Source: Capronia americana
Taxonomy: Eukaryota > Ascomycota > Eurotiomycetes > Chaetothyriales > Herpotrichiellaceae
Reading direction: 5' to 3'
NCBI GenBank assembly: GCA_016110215.1
Contig: JADWQD010000015.1
Location: 372,001-436,000 of the forward strand
DNA length: 64,000 bases
Numbering within the stretch: position 1 is the first letter of the stretch; every line of letters starts with the position of its first letter. The position numbers were made by a program, and so were the translations under genes. Shown in pieces: positions 1 to 12,271 of this stretch. The notes below the pieces were generated by a model that did not search any database, was not told where the DNA came from, and was given only the letters and a program-made list of their open reading frames with translations.

Positions 1-3000
1 TGTAATGATCGCTTTTCCACATTAAACATCTCTTCTTCAGTGCTTTTGGCGAAGCATACTAACTGCCAGTAATTTAGGGAAGCTAGTGGCCATCTTCTCA
101 ACGATACGTCCGAGGTACTACTTCACATAGTTACGAATAGGGACGACATTTCTCGGGTCAGCCGTGAGCTGAACCGTCTGTCCGAACGATTTGAGGACAG
201 CCACTTAATAATAAAAGATGTTGCAAGCGATACCAGCACCATTAATCAATCACTCCGGCAGGAACTACCCCTCATCTCCCGGAACACATCACAGGTTGCA
301 TCCGAGATGGGCAGACTGCGCCTGTCGATATCGTCGGTCGATCAACAGATGACGATGTTGGGAACTGAGGTCAATGATAGCCTCGTCAGCCTCGAACAAA
401 AGCTCGACAGTCTACCTGGAGCGTTTGAACACAGAATCCTCGCACTGATGGACTCTTACTACGCACAAAGATGTTACTCAGATGCCAAATCATCCAATTC
501 TCTGGCACACATAGTGAGGGTACATGAGATTGATTTCTTACCAGTCAATAACGAGTATTAGGCAAAACAAGAATCTCGAATGCAGATGGAACTGCTTCAA
601 AAACCAAATCTGCTCCGGCGTGTAGGCGACATCATCCGAACCGAAGGACAGGAGGCAGAGAAAGGATATCCAACAAACAACGACTTCTCCAGGGACAACC
701 ACGTTGCTATTGTGTCCAGGGACGCAATAATGCCTTTATGTTCATGCAAGATCGGCAAGTCACATCAGTCTAGTACTTGGTCAACCAGGGTTTTGAATCT
801 GACTCGAGCCTCCTCCGTCTCCCATATACACAAAATGGGATGTCCACTGTCAACCCAAAGGAGGAACACGACTGTTTTAGCTGCGAAGTACTCATACAGG
901 AGCCGCTTCATATCGCGTCTGCTGTCTTTTTCCGTCTCGATCACTTCCGGAGCAGGAGGGCTGTCCATCAGTCCTTCACTTACCTTTCGTGCGACAGTAT
1001 CACGGTCATCTCCAGCCTTCTCTCTGTTCAGCGTTGATTCAATTCGTGCCTTCAGATTGAAGCCAACAAAACCCTACTGGGAATGGGTGACTCAGGAGCT
1101 CTATCGCCTCTTCAGGGAGCAGAAGGCTTATCCGACTGATGTGGACGTTTGGGGAAATAACTTATTACATGTTAGTGCAATCCACTGGACAATGGCAACT
1201 TTTAAATCATTTTATAGGTTGCTTGCACAAGGGCACTAGGCCTACAAGAAGATGACTCATACAGACGCCTAATGCGTACGTTGAAATCCTGGGGAGTCGA
1301 AGAAAATCATGCGAATCTGAAAGGAAGGTAAATGGAGATGATTGCCATGAAGTATGTGCGCGTGCTGAATGTGATTAGGAACCCCCTCGACCTTCTGGTA
1401 CAACGGGGTGGCATCTATTATCATAAGGAGGAGTTGGTCGATATGAGTCTTGAGCTGCTCCACCAAGGTCTTCAGTTCTCGGAATCCTTCTGGCCCACCC
1501 AGGGCCGTGGAATCGAATGGTATTCGACAGCGTGGATCCTAAACGCTGCCTTGTGCCTTCACGAGTATCGCTGCCAAGAGGAAGTTGTCAATGGTATAAG
1601 CTTCGGTTTCCATTAGAGGGCGTTATTGACTGAAAGCAGAAATGCAATGTGGCCCACTTTGCAGGGCAATACTATTCAAGTCAGAAAGAGAAGTCGCCAA
1701 AGTTCTCGGCTATTCGCCCAACTCTCTTTGCGAAAAGACTCTTCTAGGACACAATCCTTTGCATCTAGCAGCAAACTGGCCAGCCGGGATCAAGATACTG
1801 CTAAACGGGGGAGGGTGCCAGTTACTTGATCAGGTGGACGACAACGGGGTTCTCCCTGTATTGTATGCAGTCAACGCCAAATGCTTGGAAGCAGTTCATC
1901 TTTTTGATGAGGCTGATTGTGCTTTCTATCCAGCGCAACCCTTCCGGTTTTACCCCTACCATATTTCGCTCCCTCCCGAGGAGCACGCCCTTTACGAAGT
2001 GTTTTCTTCGGGCTCAACGGAAATCATGAAGTATATGGTTGAAGCTTTGGCAGGCAGACGGAAGCGCCTGGCTGCCATGGCTCTCCATCATTTGCCATGC
2101 GAAGTTAATCAACTCTTGAAGCTATCTCCTGATACCGTCTTGGATGTTGACGCGTGGTTGGTGACAAAGCTGCTTGCGAAACACAACGTCCCAGTACCGT
2201 CTAGCTTGCGCGTTCCGGACAACTGGAAAACGATATACTACTTTCTGTTCAACAATATAGGTAACCTGAAGGTGCCAGTGAAGAAATACGCCGATCTGTT
2301 TTACAACGCCGGCTTCCACGACGTCCATCGAACTGACAGTCAGAAGAAAGGTCTGCTGATGAGGATCCCAACACGCGGTGGGGTTAACGGCGTGAGCGAT
2401 GCTGCAGGATTGTATCTCTGGCTCATTAGCAAAGGCTCGAGGTTGGACCACAAGTCACTGCGTACAACGGAGCTAGGGGAAGAAGTGCCACACAGTCCAG
2501 CTGCACTGTACGTAAGCAAAGCCATAATTGAGGCTATACAAGTGCGCTGGGAAAACGCCTGCGGGTTGCGTTCGAGGTTGTTGGAAAAACCATGGCCGGA
2601 GAGGCTGGAGGAAAAAGAGCTCCGTATCCTTCTGACTACTTTAGTTGATGAGACGGTTTCCGACGACTGCATATGTGCTTGCTCGCCGCATGGTTGCTCT
2701 GCACTGACTGCCATGTTGAAAGAAGCTGAGACATTTGCTCTTGAAGAGGACATGAGATTTGGAAAACAATTCCTCAACTGTCTTGTTCAATCGCTGGACG
2801 GCGCAAGGACGGACGCATGGGAAGGTTTCACTGCCGACGTTGTGCGGTTCATGACCTCCCGAAAGCTTCTTCTAACGCATACATGTTGTACCTGGAAACA
2901 TGGATTCCCTTCTGGCGATTTCGTCATCTTCAACGACGAAGACCGAGACGACATCCGCGAGGAAGAATCAGAAGACCTAAATATGCTCGAATCACTCATG

Positions 3001-3291
3001 GAAGAATTTGAAGAAGCCTTCCGGGAACTGAAGATTCCTCTCCTGGAGTTCCTCGACGTATACTGGGAGCCTACAATGTCTGAAGTCATGCAACCCTGCG
3101 GAGTGGATGAGGACAGCGAAGCCAAGATTGCGGAATTGGGCGTCGTGTTGCAACCCACAGTGTCACCCAAACCGGGAGCTACAATGCCAACTATCCGAAG
3201 ATTCAAGCCGCGACGGGACAAGGAACTGTCAATCCCTTCGGCCAATGCGCCAGCAAGCTGTCACAAACATCGAAGGCGCCATTCATTCTGA
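1..3291 (+). CDS. Ankyrin-type fungal protein (5' end outside window)
   Basis: Partial gene; its start lies left of the window. I join five exons: 78-513, 562-1170, 1218-1327, 1379-1593 and 1640-3291. The junctions have TACTAAC/TTTAG before 78, GTGAGG..TTAG, GTTAGT..TATAG, GTAAAT..CTGAAT..TTAG and GTATAA..GCAG. After the split first codon the frame stays open for 1006 codons to TGA. The N-terminal part is helical and coiled-coil-like, as in the N-terminal region of fungal STAND/ankyrin proteins. The middle has the 'SITSGAGGLSISPSLTF' block that I recall from a large, uncharacterised fungal ankyrin family, followed by degenerate ankyrin units ('DVWGNNLLH', 'GHNPLHLAA'). Near the C-terminus is a Cys cluster 'CICACSPHGC', also typical of that family. 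The tail is acidic, then Arg-rich. Function is unknown; ankyrins suggest protein binding. Exon joins are inferred from splice signals, not shown by transcripts. Confidence 0.75.
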
Positions 3292-4028
3292 GACACCGAC
3301 AGAAGTGGCATTTCGAGCCAATCTGGCGATTCGCGGACAGGACAGGGTCAGGACAGGGACGGGAACAGGACAGCAATTTCGAGCTTGAGGCTCAACAACT
3401 CAAGGGATTTATTCATTCGGTTCACATGTTGCGAGGTTATGAATGAGCTCATGGACGACCACATGGGGGACCAGTGGGAACCTAATCACAGACATGAAGT
3501 GCACGACTTTCCTTTTGCAGTCATCTTGGAAATTTCGTATTCGAAGCAAAGCAACGCGAAGCAGATATCTCCTGAATAACGTTATCAATCAAGTTTCTTT
3601 GCCGGTTCTTCGAAATTATGCTCATGCTCATGCTCATGCTCATGCTCATGCTTCTGCACATCTGCACTCCGTATGCGCGAGACAGATACATCGACCATAT
3701 CCCTCACCTAAACGAGCCATATCATACATAATATGTATGTATATCTCGAACAAATAATTCCTTTTTCACTTAGACTCCACTCTTCAATGCCGCCGGAAAG
3801 ATGCCAGCCTGAGGGTCACCTTGATAGAGGGTGAGAGTGTGAAGAGAGATTTGGCAATTGTATGACGTTATTCCATTTATTAGGAATGACTGAATAGATG
3901 CTACCAATGGTATGTTTTCGTGGTAGTAATTCGAAACTGCCTACACGGTGATCCTACCTTGTTACTGCTTAGAGGGTATAAAGTCAAATGTTCTCCGTAT
4001 TGCCTACGATGCGCATAATGCGGACCAC
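3292..4028. other. Intergenic, convergent gene ends
   Basis: This stretch separates the 3' ends of the ankyrin gene and the C2H2 gene. Apart from a hexamer microsatellite I see no gene or RNA here. Short ORFs lack family resemblance. Confidence 0.6.
3616..3653. repeat. Hexamer microsatellite (ATGCTC)n
   Basis: About six tandem copies of ATGCTC lie in the intergenic space just after the ankyrin gene. The copies are nearly perfect, so the tract is probably recent or polymorphic. Confidence 0.9.
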
Positions 4029-7000
4029 CTAGTCAAACCATGTCATGGCTGGCTGATAACCTGGAAGGATGATGCTAGGATCACTGTCCTCCAGGCCGAA
4101 ACCGCCGTCTTGCCAGAGTTCCAGCGGTGCTGCACTATGTAATAGGCGTTGCCATTCCGCGCCAGCGAGGTTATGGTCTATGACCGTGGAGTCGGTGCAC
4201 TCCACAAAGACCGGGGGATCGGGTAATTTGCCGAGGAGGTCGTCAATGCGAGAAAATTGCATTGACGCATTTGGAGGCTGATCATCGAAGTGCTGCTCGG
4301 TGGCAGGGTTGACCATCAGCCAGGACTGACTCTCAGGTGCACCATGGGAGGGGTCTGACTGGCTGAGAGTCAACTGCACGGCAGTTTGGAGAGGAGTTTC
4401 CGCGCTCGGGCTATCTTCATCCATGGTCGTGTCACCTGATATATTGCTCGGAAGCAGTTGAGGAGTGCGTCTTATCGATGCGTTATGTGATGGTTGGTCC
4501 CGACTGGGACTCTGCCTCTCCCGAGCCGCGTGGGTCATCGCAACCACGACACGGCTCAGCGACGTTTCCAGGATATCGTCGAGCATTCTACGCTGTTCGA
4601 GACCGAGGTGTAAGACTGAATTGTTGAGTTCGGAGTCGATGGTTGCCGCCAACAAGCGAGGTGCCTCGCGCTCGAAATATCCCAGGAAATGCTGGATACA
4701 CTCTTCGGAATAGTCGCCGACAAACGGTGACCGCGGCAGGTCAGACTGAGGAAAGAGGATGCGAAAAATGGTGAACCAGCTTTTGGTTCGCTCTTCGCGA
4801 GGCGTCCGGCGTTTAATCTCCGACATCTGATCAGTGGTCATTTTCTCTTCAAAGGGCGAGGGCGACACTGTGCAGGACCTGGCTCTTGCGTGCTTGTCGA
4901 GCGACACCGCCGTGTCGAAAGACTGAAAGCAGCAAGAACAGTAGTGTAGAGGTCTGCTGTGGACTCGGTATAGGTGTTGCTTCAGGCGAGGTATCGTTGT
5001 CAGAAAGCAGCTTGAGCATCCGCGATATTGTAATTCGCTCGTGTTGAGTTCCGAGTATCGTGCAGGGTCGAACTTGGAGTAGGGACATGCCAGGAGTTTT
5101 CCGTCATCTGCAGCGCCGTACTCTCGACGAGGATTGGGTCGTTTCGACGGTCGCCCTTCGTTGTTGTCGTCGTCCTTCTCATCGTTGGTATGTGCACGTT
5201 TCCTGACCGAGATAGGGCTCGACGGCACTGTTTGTGAAGACTTGGAGCTGGAAGTTGAGCTGTTGTCCATACAAGAAGAACCGGGTGACCCGGTGTTGTG
5301 GCCTCGCGAGCCCCTTGTGCGCAGAAGTAATGCTGTGTAGGAAAGTGCAAGCTGTGCAGCGACCGTGCTTTGTATAGCCCTCCGCTGTGAAACCGACGGG
5401 GTCTCACACTCGAGCTGGACATCGCCCGGGCCAGGGGTGGCCATGAAGGAGAGTTCCCCTTCAGACTCGAACGCTTCGTCAGCTTCGAGTCGTGACTGGA
5501 GGGGTGCGTCGCTCTCCGTCGTGCTAGGAGTCATCGCACCTCCTCGAACTGTCGAAACAGACTCGGAGACGCTTGAAAGGCAATCTTCAGAACAAAGGTG
5601 TTGTCGATTGGAAGACAACCCGTGGACATCTCCTGCCGCGAAGGGTCTGGAGTTCTTCCGCTCACCAGCGTCGTGCTCCGTGCTCTTGGCGACTGTGAGC
5701 TCAACATCCTCCATTGAACATTTGGGGGAGACTCCTCTATCTCCGACAAGGCCCTCCCTCGGAGACGGTGTTAGCCCTGCTAGCTCTGGCTCGTGAGCAT
5801 CTTTGGCGCCTTGTGCCGGTGAGGGTTGTTGTGAGTTCATTAGACGTTCTTTTTGTAAGGCATCGTCCAAGCGGGCTTTCCACATACGAGACTCGGTGCG
5901 AGAGTCGAGACTGTAAAGTGAGGTCAGCATGTTGTCGGAAAATTACCCGCATCCACTTACACTGCTTGTTGATTTCGCAGCCGGCGTTTCTGCCTCATAG
6001 CTTCCTTCCTTGCCCTGTCATTGGCTTCGGGCGCAGCAAAAGAGTCGGTAGCGTTCATGGCGCACTGCGCCGAGACGTCTTGCTTGATGTCCTTGTTCTC
6101 GACAGTCTCCGAGGTCAGAACGAGAGGCCATATTCCGAACTTCGGTTTCACACTTCTATCGACCTTGGTGGCATCTGGCGATTTGGCAGAGAGACGAAAA
6201 TCAGGCACCCGTCTAGGTTGGGAAGTGAAACCAAAAGGTGCATAGGGCTGGTCCTCATCCCGGAGAGGTTCCCAAAGGCTATGGTCCGGTGCGGCGATCT
6301 GGATGGCTTTTGTCCTTCCCAATATCTCCGAGTCGACATTTGTAAAGTTGTGCTCCTCATTAAGCAACTTCACAAGCACTTCGATGTCTTTCTGTACTGG
6401 CACGTTGTCCTTATAGAGCCTCCTTTCGCCGTCGTAAACGCATAGCACTCTTTTCTTCATCTTCGTCCTTTCCACAGACAGTCCCCAGGAGTCTGGATAG
6501 TGCCTTTTTATTTTCCGAGCTTTGCCAACAAGCGACACGCCACCTTTGGACCAAGTAAGCGGTTCCTTTCGGGGCCGAATGGTAGAGCTAATTGGTAACG
6601 CGGGCGCACCTCCTTGCGTATTAAGAACCTTTTGGTGAGCGTCACTCCGCGCGCGATTCGCAAGTTCTATTGCAGCTTCTCCTGCTCCTTGAGTCCTGTG
6701 ATTGTTGCTTTGCTGTTCGTGCACGGCGCGAAGTACACAAGCATCGAGGTGGAGGTAGAATGCTTGAGCATTGGTAAACGACATACGACAAATCGAGCAC
6801 ATCCCAGTCGCATCGGGGCAGTAGCTTGAAAGTTTCCTGCTGGTATTGGCGGGCGAGCGCTTCCTGCTATTCGGGGGTGTCTGTTCAACTCCATGCACCG
6901 CCGTGAGATGTCTTTTCATCACGTCGGCGCGGTTGAATGTCTTTGCGCCAGTAGTCCCAGATCCAGGGCAAAATCCGCAAACTAATTCACCTCTGAAGTG

Positions 7001-7519
7001 CGTCAAGGTGTGCCTGGTCGAATCATACTTCCGTGCAAAGCCCTTCTGGTGATACTCGCAGGTCAGGACCGGGCACTTCTCCGGACGCTCGGCCTGATGG
7101 GTCAACATATGAGCCTTGATATCCTTAAAGACCTTGCCACAATCTGGATGCGGACATCGCATTGGTTGTTCGAGACAAAGACTTCTGGATGAAATAGCCT
7201 GTGATTGAATGGAGGCAGGTTCATCCAGCGGAATGGCCGAAGTCGGCCACGAAAACGACGACGGTGATGACTCTCTGAGAGACGGTGGAGAAAATGAGCG
7301 GACATATTGCTGCAATGACGGTCTTAGCCCATGCCAATCCGTCTCTTCTGGAAAGGGCGGATAATCATGGCCAACGGTCTCGGAATTATACAGGCTGAGG
7401 GCCGAATTTTCGATGTTGTGTGTCGGCAGGTGGCAGAGATCTGGATGCAAGAAATCGCCGTGACCTATACTGTGTGGTGCATATGAGTTTGCGATCGCAG
7501 CCACATAATCGAGAGCCAT
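4029..7519 (-). CDS. C2H2 zinc-finger regulator, two coding exons
   Basis: Two long minus-strand frames (7519-5961 and 5910-4029) are joined by a textbook 50-bp intron: GTAAGT donor at 5960, CTGAC branch site, TTACAG acceptor at 5911. The split Val codon keeps frame, giving 1146 aa. The N-terminal half has C2H2-type motifs at about residues 122-210 (CPHPDC, CPVLTC, CGFC with matching His pairs) and a further CSIC..H..C motif near 241. The C-terminal half has another pair near 815-870 (CSSC..H, CSCC..H), in a block I recognise from fungal C2H2 proteins. Long Ser/Pro-rich linkers suggest a nuclear DNA-binding regulator. The first ATG in frame is at 7519; a GTGAGT..CTGCAG pair (7662-7546) fits a 117-bp 5'UTR intron, because no ATG opens upstream in the spliced frame. 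Targets are unknown. Confidence 0.85.
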
Positions 7520-9050
7520 ATCGAAGTGTATCCTACTTAGCTGGCCTGCAGGTTGATGAGAGGTCAAGTCCTGGGCTAGATGTGTCTCAGCCGCATCTCA
7601 GGTGCAATGCCACTGATAAGGCTGAACAACTGGTCAGTACCGCGTTCCGGAGAGCGACTCACCATTGGCATCACGTAGGGGATTCAATGCGTATATCTAT
7701 CCATGAAGAGCAAAAGGCGAGTGGTGGTTCGCACAAGGCAGAAACGAGTTGATCACAGCTGTGCATTCGCGCACTGCCACCCCTCGTATCTGTAAGCCAG
7801 GTGTGATTGGCGGACATGGGCCTAGAACCTGCGAGTAGAATGCAGGAACCGCGGTGCGACCGTACGAGGATTGAGCGCACTCTATCATGGGCGAAGACAT
7901 GTCGAGGGATGAACATTGCCTTCGTCTTCAGTATTGTATTGTGGCAGAGGCAAGAGAATCTGCCCACACAGTGGTATGGAGTACCACGGCCCGAATGCTG
8001 GAGACACCTTGCTGGCCACGGCCCATTGACGTCAACTCGCTTCATTTCAGCCTTACCCGGGGATGCCTTGACCCCCTTTCGCAGGAGAGAACCGAGACTC
8101 GACGGATTTCCAAAAAGACGCAAGCGGCGGGTGAAAAGAAGGGCGATTTTGAAATGAACACGAAGTAATTTCCGAGTGTGGGAAGCGACGACCCCCGCCA
8201 AGTTTCAGGAAATTTGGCCCGCAATGAAATGACAATGAGGGATTGAAGAGCCCAATCAATTATCCGTCAAAGAGACTTGGCGCTTCGACAGCTGTCTTCC
8301 TTGCTGCGCAACTCAATATGAAGGATGTCTTTGCACTGGACACCTACTCTGTAGGCACTGTGATACATACCTAGGTACACCACTCACACCACTCTGACCA
8401 CTACAGCGCCCAGTACGAGGGACTCCGCGCACAGTGCCGGGCACAAGCATGATGCGGGCAGTCGCCGCAGAGTAACAGCTCCATCGAATCACAGTCAGCA
8501 GCGCTCCGGGTACAAACGCAGCCTAACATCAATTGGGAAGACAAGCCTTTCCTCGCCTTGTCGCACCTTGACGTAGGCATCAATTTCCAGCTAGCGGGTC
8601 CCGGGTCCAGCGTGCCAAATTTGGCCTGGTAAACACCAACAGACAGCAGCCGACCGGGGGCCAGCGACAGATCTATCCAAGGAGAAAGCCTCGCTTCACG
8701 CCATCCGAAACACCGTCTTCGCCGAAGAAGAAATCGTGGGGAGATTTGACTGGTGGATCACTTCGGCCTGGAGAAGGCGAGCGCATGGCAACCTGCGTGT
8801 CGCCGGCCGTGATATTTTACCTCCCTCTCGCGCCCATGGCTCTGCTAAATTCATCCTCTTTGCAGGCCATCTATTACTGACATACTCTTGTGCTGGCACT
8901 GTGCGCCGCGACGTTCGTTACCAGTTCGTGACACTCGTTTCACTTCCATTTCATCCTTCAGTTCTTACCGGCGACTTCAATTTTGTCCCTCACCTTAGCC
9001 CAAATTCCAGCTAAATTTAGCCTAACACGATCGCACAAACGAACATCAAG
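7520..9050. other. Divergent intergenic region
   Basis: A shared upstream region between the C2H2 gene (minus) and the GPI-protein gene (plus). It holds the likely 5'UTR intron of the C2H2 gene (7546-7662). A 176-codon minus frame at 7671-8201 shows no recognisable protein features and I do not call it. No RNA gene seen. Confidence 0.55.
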
Positions 9051-9753
9051 ATGCGCTTCTTCACGGCCGTCGCAACCTTCGGGCTCCTCGCCTTCGCGGC
9101 TGCCCAGAATGCGACCACTACGGAGACGAGTCTGGACATCGATGCCTCGACAAGCGCTGTGTCTTCAGCCGCTTCTTCTACCGCGTCTCTGAGCTCACAA
9201 GTGAGATGTCTGCAGTCATGTAGGTCAACAAGGAAGATCGCGAGGCAGGAAAGAGGCTGACACAAGTTACAATCAGGCGGTTCGGCGGATGTGTGCTGCC
9301 AAGCCAAATGTGTCGGCGTGCCATGCCCATCCCAGTCGCAGGCGAATGCGACCACCGAGTGCGCTGCTCAGTGTCCACAGGGCAATGGCACGGCAAGCGA
9401 GACGGAAGAATACGCTGAATGCCAAGCGTCTTGCATCAGCTCCTACTTCATGACCGCGTCTACCACCGCTGCTCCCACCGCCAGCCAAACGGACAGTTCT
9501 GCCTCTACCACTGGCGCCTTCGGATTCGGTGACTCGACTACGACGGACGGTTCACCGACAGCGACCGGTAAGTACCAGTGGGACTTGGTGCTTTGTATGA
9601 GATCCTGACAGTTTCGCAGAAGGCAGCTCATCCACTGGCGCATCAACGACGGCCTCGGCAACAGGAGATTCTGGCAACGGTGCTGACAGCCTTCATATTG
9701 GCAGTGTTGGGCTTGGATTCTTGGCAATGGTTGTGGCAGGGATGGCTTTGTAA
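9051..9753 (+). CDS. GPI-anchored cysteine-rich cell-wall protein
   Basis: Three exons (9051-9219, 9277-9567, 9620-9753; introns GTAGGT..CTGAC..CAG and GTAAGT..CTGAC..CAG) encode 197 aa. A signal peptide (MRFFTAVATFGLLAFAAAQ) is followed by a Ser/Thr-rich stretch. Next comes a compact eight-or-so-Cys domain starting 'CLQSCGSADVCCQAKC' with 'NATTECAAQCPQG' and 'CQASCISSYF'. After that is a Ser/Thr/Gly-rich stalk and a hydrophobic C-terminus typical of GPI-anchor signals. I recognise this Cys pattern from a widespread family of fungal GPI-anchored proteins of unknown function. It should sit on the plasma membrane or wall, heavily O-glycosylated. The splice model restores the Cys domain exactly, so structure is well supported; molecular role is not known. 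Confidence 0.88.
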
Positions 9754-10209
9754 GAGCCAGGGTATCCCGATCCTTTCAATTCGAAACTTTGTAAGGCTTT
9801 TGAGTCCGCATCACCTTTTGAGCGAGATTCCGATACGATTCCTGGAGGCGTTCGCGTTTATATGTCAGCAGCCTAATGTCCTTGGAGGACAGAATCTTTA
9901 CTATTCGAATGTATGACCCTCTTACGAACCGTTTTCTGATTTTCATTCGTCGAAGCTCGACAACGTTCACGGTCCGCACGTTGAGATGGTCCCTTGAAGG
10001 TTGGCTTGCAGTGTTTGTTTTTCTACTCTGCACGTCCGCCTCTCTCGGCTGCCATCGTCTGAACACCGAAATTGAAGTTTATGAGGGTAATTCGGTATTG
10101 TTGAGAATATCTTGTGGTACATGACTTGTTTGTTGATCTTTCCTTCAGCTCTTGTCTGCAATCGACAGAGCCGCGCCATGACCACTAATTCGCATCTCCC
10201 GTCAAACTC
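9754..10209. other. Intergenic, convergent gene ends
   Basis: 3' flanks of the GPI-protein and dienelactone hydrolase genes. Nothing else recognised. Confidence 0.55.
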
Positions 10210-11174
10210 TTACATATGAGCGGCGAAGAATGTTCTGACAATTCTGTATCCTCGAAGATACTCCTCGTACGCGTGCAGGTCGTTGAAATCAGCACTAACC
10301 ATGTCGTTGATTAGGAACGCAACCTCTCAGCAGATGCCTGGGGACTTACCGCGATGTCATCCAACCATGCACCTGGTCGCCGAAAGTCTCGAGGTAGCTC
10401 TGCGGCGAAGCCCTTTTAAGATTTGCGAACCACGCCTCGACATACTGGATTGGTCACAGTGTTAGCAGAGTCTCTACCTTCTGGCCAAGAAAATCAGCGG
10501 GAGGACTTACCTCGGGGTCTTCATCCTGGCTAGGCAGAACACAGAACGGAACTGTGACGTGCTTTGTGTCTTCGATATCCATCAGACTGGGATGTGCGCC
10601 AGCAGCCGCGCTGAATTTAGTCCCTTGGGTGGTCACCAGGGCCGCAATTTTCACACCCCAGCAGAATCCCAGTATCGACCATGTCTTTATTTGCGGGTTG
10701 GCCTTTTGGAAAGCGTCAAACAGGGGTCCGATCGTGGGGACAATCTTGTCTGGGTTGGCTGGTCCGGTCATGAAATCGACAACAGCCTTCATCTGCTTGG
10801 GCGTCTTCGGCGGGAAGTTTGCAAGGTCCTGCGGATGGTCGCCCCAGAAATCGGGCATGAACACCTTGAACTCGCCGGCTCCGTCAGGCAGCTCGGGATA
10901 GTCCCACGCCAGGATGTCGGCACCCTTGATTGCTTGGACATAGAGGCCGAAGACGTCGTATGCGAGAAACACACCCCGTGTGGCCTGATCACTGCCAGTG
11001 ACATCTGGATAGCGGACATGTCATCAGCAGTGAATTGCATCGAATGCGAGTAGTCTTACAGGTCTTCATGCCGTTGAAGTTTTCATATTTGCCCTTCTCT
11101 TCATACGTGTAACCACCTCGTAGCACGATTGGAGGTCGGGAGCAGCAAGCTTTGCTCTGAACTGTGAAACCCAT
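10210..11174 (-). CDS. Dienelactone hydrolase family protein
   Basis: Four exons (11174-11060, 11004-10511, 10444-10350, 10294-10210), each intron with good GTAAGN..YAG signals, give 262 aa, normal for the family. It begins MGFTVQSKACCSRPP, the usual fungal DLH N-terminus with a Cys pair. The nucleophile motif 'GFCWG' and the 'HGW' catalytic His near the C-terminus are present; the Asp lies in the 'SQDEDPE' loop. It is an alpha/beta-hydrolase, probably cytosolic, that opens lactones or esters such as dienelactone in aromatic breakdown, though many fungal members have no known substrate. The upstream neighbour on the other strand is a membrane protein, and no dioxygenase is adjacent. The exon model is strong; the substrate is open. 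Confidence 0.92.
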
Positions 11175-12271
11175 GTTGGAGTCAAATCTGTCAAACAGTA
11201 TTCTCCGGAGAAGCGAAGACTCGAACTTAAGTGAGCGATGTGAGAGTGCCTTGGAGATCCCAGCAGGACAGCCTGGAGTTGGCACATTTATATACCTTCA
11301 TCGCATCCGCCATCCCAGCCCAGAGCGACCGACTACTGACCCATCAACCTTACCGGGCTGAGGTTCTGGCAATCCCGGCTTCTTAGTCACTGGCATCTGG
11401 CGCAACATTGAGGACACCAGTCGCATCTAGATGGACAGTTGCCGGCCAATCATAGCACGGATTCCGGAGTCGACGTAGGCGTGCAGTCGTGGCCAGGAGT
11501 ATCTCAACAGAGCCTTCTGCAGGACCTGGTGTTCGTATTGCCCTGGCGCCATTATGTCACCGTCGCGTCCTTGCACGGTCCGGGTATGCTGTTTGGTCCA
11601 GAGCAAAACAACAAATACCCATACGAGGAAAACAATAACAGCTGTACGAGGCACTGGCTTGATGCTGCACGGCGATTTGTCACCATGCCCGTTTTGGTCC
11701 CTGGCGTTCGCCATCTCTCCATATATTCTCCGCGTCCTTCCCGACATGGTCATGATGACCTTCGGTTTAGGTAAAGGTGTCGCCGGTAAATCGAATGTTC
11801 AGAGCTTCTCAAAGCTTCTCAAAGCTTTTCCACGTCGACAGACCCAACCCGGCCCCATAAATGGATCCCCGAACGTTCAACAACGCGTGCTCGTGCGTTA
11901 GACTTGGATCTCCTCTTCACTCATAACAACGTCCCCGCGCGGGTAATTTTCTCAGCATTACTAAACAGATGTGGCGCTCTATTGCCCTCGGGCGTCTAGT
12001 CGAACAATCCAAACCCCGTCCACGGATGCAGAGAACCCTATTCTCCTCGATGGCCCTTGATAAATCAGACGCTGTCCCGACTCCCGTGCTGCGAAATGAC
12101 TAAATTCGAGCCTAGAGCATGCACTGCAACCTTCTATCAACGGCGAATGACTAAGATGCGAGGGCGTGTTCTTCACACCTTGCCGGTCCTTGGAGTTATC
12201 ACCGGCAATCATTTCATTCCTCCCTTCTACACGTCCATCTCCTTGACTCTCCCCAGGGTCAGGGCCGGGAA
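11175..12271. other. Divergent intergenic region
   Basis: Upstream region shared by the DLH gene and the membrane-protein gene. It contains a weak single-TM ORF (listed separately) and a short direct repeat 'AGCTTCTCAA' in two to three copies near 11802-11830. No other feature is supported. Confidence 0.5.
11427..11753 (-). CDS. Possible small single-pass membrane protein
   Basis: An uninterrupted ATG frame of 108 codons. It has a short polar N-terminus, one strong hydrophobic segment ('TAVIVFLVWVFVVLLW') at about residues 39-54, then a basic tail. It is intronless and lies upstream of the DLH gene on the same strand. I do not recognise a family, and a chance ORF is quite possible; the clean membrane segment with positive flank is the only support. 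Confidence 0.28.
   Translation of the reverse strand: MTMSGRTRRIYGEMANARDQNGHGDKSPCSIKPVPRTAVIVFLVWVFVVLLWTKQHTRTVQGRDGDIMAPGQYEHQVLQKALLRYSWPRLHAYVDSGIRAMIGRQLSI

Noticed and set aside
4029..5930. Separate 633-aa gene starting at the ATG at 5930
   Set aside because: That ATG lies inside the intron 5960-5911, which joins this frame to the upstream zinc-finger ORF in phase.
7671..8201. 176-codon minus-strand ORF upstream of the C2H2 gene
   Set aside because: No domain or ATG-supported start; part of it is likely 5'UTR of the C2H2 gene.
10559..11053. 164-codon plus-strand ORF
   Set aside because: Antisense shadow of the dienelactone hydrolase exons.
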